From: JANSWY01 sp965243755 | Lineage (GTDB): Bacteria; Bacteroidota; Bacteroidia; Cytophagales; Cyclobacteriaceae | Direction: 5' to 3' | DNA length: 64,000 nt | Assembly (NCBI GenBank): GCA_965243755.1 | Contig: CBDEVW010000004.1 | Location: 434,001 to 498,000 of the forward strand | Shown here: positions 61,313 through 64,000 of the stretch, piece after piece | Layout of the letters: each line of letters starts with the position of its first letter | Numbering within the stretch: position 1 is the first letter of the stretch | Notes under the pieces: model-generated | The model's database searches: none | Told to the model about the DNA's origin: nothing | Seen by the model: the letters and a program-made list of their open reading frames with translations, nothing else | Program-made: the position numbers and the translations under genes

Positions 61313-64000
61313 ATGACGGATCGACCTTTCCTAATTTACAAATCTTCTGCTGGCTCTGGTAAGACCTTTACTCTGGCGCGCGAGTACCTGAAGCTGGCGC
61401 TGAGATCGCCATTTTACTTTCGCTACATTCTGGCTGTGACCTTTATGAATAAGGCGGCTGAGGAGATGAAGTCCAGGATTTTGGAATACCTGAAGGCCCT
61501 TTCAGAAGGAGAGCATGACCTTTTCGAGGAACTAAGAGATCACCTGAAATTTTCTGATGAGCAATTGAAAGAACGTGCCGGGGAGGTCCTCAGAAATATC
61601 CTTCATAACTACTCAAGTTTTGCCATCACCACCATTGATACCTTTTTCAACCAGGTGATCCGCTCGTTTACCAGGGAAGTAGGGTTGCATGGAGGCTATG
61701 AAATAGAACTTGACACAGACCTGGTGTTGACCAGGGTAGTGGAAGATTTGCTGGAAGATGCAGACAAAAATGAGACACTGAGGAATTGGTTAATCGATTT
61801 TGCAAGAGAACGCCTTTTTGAAGGTAAATCGTATGAATTTCGCGCCGAGATAGGCAATCTGGCAAAGGAGCTGTTTACGGAGCAATATAAAACCATTGAG
61901 CCTGGATTGCTTCCCATTCAAACCGATAGGTCCGTACTGACCAATCTCAACCAACGGCTCAATCAGGTGATATTTTCATTTAAAAATGAGCTGGCTTCCA
62001 TTGGAGAAGAGGCGCTGGAATTTCTCCAACAAAACAATACTGATCCCTCTGATTTTTCCGGTAAGTCGAGAAGTGTGGCTTATCAGTTTGTGAAATGGAA
62101 AAACGGCGACCTCAAGGAACCTACAGCAACTGCCGTTAAAGCAACCGAAGACATTGCCAAATGGGTGGCCAAATCAGCCCCAAACCGAAATTTTCTGGAG
62201 CAACTGGTGACCGAAACACTGATGCCCTTACTGGCCAGAGGTGTAGCATATTATCAGCAAAATCAGGTTTTGTTTAATACTGCTCAGGAAGTAAGGAGAT
62301 ACCTGTACACTTTTGGTATCCTTACAGACCTGACCGAAAAAATCAAGGCATACCGTGAAGAACATGAGACCATTTTGATTTCGGATCTTCCGGTTTTTTT
62401 GAAGAGCATTATAGGCGATAGCGATACGCCATTTATTTACGAGAAAGTAGGTTCAAGGTACCGCCATTTCCTGATTGACGAGTTTCAGGATACCTCAGGT
62501 TTCCAATGGCAAAATTTTCAGCCGCTGGTGAAAAACTCTTTGGACAGTGGGTATTTTAATATGGTTGTGGGAGATGTAAAGCAGTCCATTTACAGGTGGA
62601 GAGGAGGGAATCCCAGGTTATTGCTTCATCAGGTAAGCCAGGACGTTGGGACCCATTTTGTCAATGAACAACAGCTTACGGCAAACTACAGAAGTACTAA
62701 AAATGTCATTGACTTCAATAACCAGCTGTTTGAATCAGCTCCTAATACCCTTGCCAATGCACTCCGCAATGAAATATTACATCCTGACCAACACCTGGAT
62801 AAGCAACTGGGAGAAGTGGTTCAGTCATTTGAGGAGGTACGGCAGGAGTATCCAAAGAAAATAAAACAGGGAGGATATATTTCGGTAGCGCTTACCAAAA
62901 AAGAAAAAGACTCAGAAGTGTCATGGGATGACATGGCTACCCAATGGGCGATAGCTCAGGCAGAGAGGGCGCAGAAAGCCGGAGTGCCGCTGAAAGATAT
63001 AGCCATCCTCGTAAGATGGAACAGGGAAGCAGCCAGGTTGGTACAGGCATTTCTGCATCACAAAGATGGCAAACAGGCGGATCCTGAACTTCGGTACGAC
63101 GTGGTGTCTTCTGAATCAATGTACCTGACCAGCGCGGTGGTGGTGAGGTTTCTGTTGTCGGTATTCAGGTATTTGAAAAATAATAAAGAACAAATTGCTC
63201 TGGCAGAAATAGTGACCATCTACCAGAAAGATATTTTAAACAATGAGGCACCTATAGAGGAGTTGCTGGCCGTTAGAAACCTGGAAAAACACTTACCCGT
63301 TGCGTTTACCAGGTACAAAAATGTATTGGTGCGGTTTCCACTGATGGAGCTGACCGAAGCACTGATCAGGATTTTTCAGTTGAACAACCTGAAGCACGAA
63401 TACGCATATTTACAGGCGTTCGAAGATGCCATCCTGGATTATGTGAAGAATGAAAAATCGGACATCCATTCCTTTTTGCAATGGTGGGATGAAGTGGGTT
63501 TTAAAAGGACGGTCCAGCTGTCGGATGATATTGATGCCATTAAAATACTGACCATTCATAAGTCCAAGGGACTGCAGTATCCCCTGGTGATCATGCCGTT
63601 TACCAACTGGTCACTGGACAATGATATGGTGCATGACAATGTATTATGGCCGGCAGCCGAGGATCCATTGTTTGCAGGTATACCGGCCGTTCCGGTGAAG
63701 TACACGACCAAACTGGAGAACACCCTTTTTGCCCAATCCTATTACGATGAGAAGATCAAAGCGTACATTGATAACCTGAATTTATTATATGTAGCATTTA
63801 CCAGGGCGGAGCAGGGACTGATCGTGCATGGTGAATTAGCAAATCGTAAAAACGGGCCAAAGAGTGTCTCCGACATATTGTTGATGGAGCTACAAAACTT
63901 TGAGGGATGGAACGTGATGACCAATCATATAGAAATTGGTACTTACGAATTCTCACAAAAATCAAGGGTGGAAAGCAATCACCAGATGGCATTGGAAAAT
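61313..64000 (+). CDS. UvrD/AddA-type helicase (exonuclease subunit), 5' part
   Basis: ATG at 61313; 896 codons open to the right edge with no stop. Walker A KSSAGSGKTFTLAREYLKLA at residues ~10-29, then AVTFMNKAAEEMKSRI, motif II IDEFQDTSGFQWQNFQPL, VVGDVKQSIYRWRGG, motif V IHKSKGLQYPLVIMPF and motif VI YVAFTRAEQGL: a complete superfamily 1A helicase core. Bacteroidota AddA-like proteins of this type also carry a C-terminal nuclease, which would lie beyond the window. Acts in double-strand break repair with an AddB-like partner, probably encoded next. Confidence 0.9.
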   Translation, partial: MTDRPFLIYKSSAGSGKTFTLAREYLKLALRSPFYFRYILAVTFMNKAAEEMKSRILEYLKALSEGEHDLFEELRDHLKFSDEQLKERAGEVLRNILHNYSSFAITTIDTFFNQVIRSFTREVGLHGGYEIELDTDLVLTRVVEDLLEDADKNETLRNWLIDFARERLFEGKSYEFRAEIGNLAKELFTEQYKTIEPGLLPIQTDRSVLTNLNQRLNQVIFSFKNELASIGEEALEFLQQNNTDPSDFSGKSRSVAYQFVKWKNGDLKEPTATAVKATEDIAKWVAKSAPNRNFLEQLVTETLMPLLARGVAYYQQNQVLFNTAQEVRRYLYTFGILTDLTEKIKAYREEHETILISDLPVFLKSIIGDSDTPFIYEKVGSRYRHFLIDEFQDTSGFQWQNFQPLVKNSLDSGYFNMVVGDVKQSIYRWRGGNPRLLLHQVSQDVGTHFVNEQQLTANYRSTKNVIDFNNQLFESAPNTLANALRNEILHPDQHLDKQLGEVVQSFEEVRQEYPKKIKQGGYISVALTKKEKDSEVSWDDMATQWAIAQAERAQKAGVPLKDIAILVRWNREAARLVQAFLHHKDGKQADPELRYDVVSSESMYLTSAVVVRFLLSVFRYLKNNKEQIALAEIVTIYQKDILNNEAPIEELLAVRNLEKHLPVAFTRYKNVLVRFPLMELTEALIRIFQLNNLKHEYAYLQAFEDAILDYVKNEKSDIHSFLQWWDEVGFKRTVQLSDDIDAIKILTIHKSKGLQYPLVIMPFTNWSLDNDMVHDNVLWPAAEDPLFAGIPAVPVKYTTKLENTLFAQSYYDEKIKAYIDNLNLLYVAFTRAEQGLIVHGELANRKNGPKSVSDILLMELQNFEGWNVMTNHIEIGTYEFSQKSRVESNHQMALEN

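Noticed and set aside
1..64000. rRNA and tRNA genes, riboswitches
   Set aside because: Looked for conserved stems and motifs in the intergenic regions and saw none that could be supported.

Overview
The window looks like a chromosomal segment of a Bacteroidota bacterium, most likely a marine or environmental member of the Cytophagales. Lineage markers are a large secreted protein with a type IX secretion 'type B' C-terminal domain (13307-16141), a three-gene type-B succinate dehydrogenase, a Na+-translocating NADH:quinone reductase operon, an arginine operon built around the N-succinyl/N-acetyl-ornithine carbamoyltransferase ArgF', an HU-like protein of the 'HIG' type, and Bacteroidota promoters (TTTG about 18-21 bp upstream of TAnnTTTG). 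No rRNA or tRNA gene and no CRISPR array was seen.

Left part (1-34.4 kb) is ordinary core genome. It holds an M3 peptidase end, a SulP transporter, a membrane protein, a MATE exporter, a large DUF3352-like protein, an rRNA methyltransferase, sdhCAB (minus strand), the T9SS cargo protein overlapping a DCC oxidoreductase, and fabD - tiny lipoprotein - cmk - ispH. Next come nqrABCDE (no nqrF follows), an ABA4-like and a DUF502 membrane protein, and the arginine operon (GNAT acetyltransferase, argG, argC, proC, argD, argF', argB, M20 deacylase, argH). The arginine operon has a good promoter and a short Arg-rich leader ORF followed by a hairpin, a candidate attenuator.

Middle part (34.5-55.1 kb) is an accessory region that reads differently. 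About two dozen small, mostly unrelated genes, nearly all on the plus strand and rich in signal peptides and lipoboxes, are separated by a family of 100-250 bp structured repeats. Several repeats begin TAACATC/TAACATAT just at or after a stop codon and many end GATGTTA(T)GC or CGTTA(T)GC just before the next start. The layout resembles an integron cassette array (a cluster of attC-like sites without an integrase in view), although the repeats do not match the classical attC consensus exactly. The region is peppered with 30-bp REP palindromes made by an IS200-like/RAYT transposase, present as one intact copy, one decayed copy and one relic of a different copy.

Right part (55.2-64 kb) has an HU-like gene on the minus strand. 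Upstream of it lies a striking array of eleven GTTGCKCAAC palindromes spaced exactly 22 bp apart. Then come a secreted protein with a degenerate trypsin-like domain and its partner, a beta-barrel protein, a GNAT acetyltransferase, a macro-domain protein, and the first 896 codons of a UvrD/AddA-type helicase that runs off the window.

The most interesting items are the cassette-like array with its covarying hairpin repeats, the 22-bp palindrome array, and the candidate arginine attenuator.
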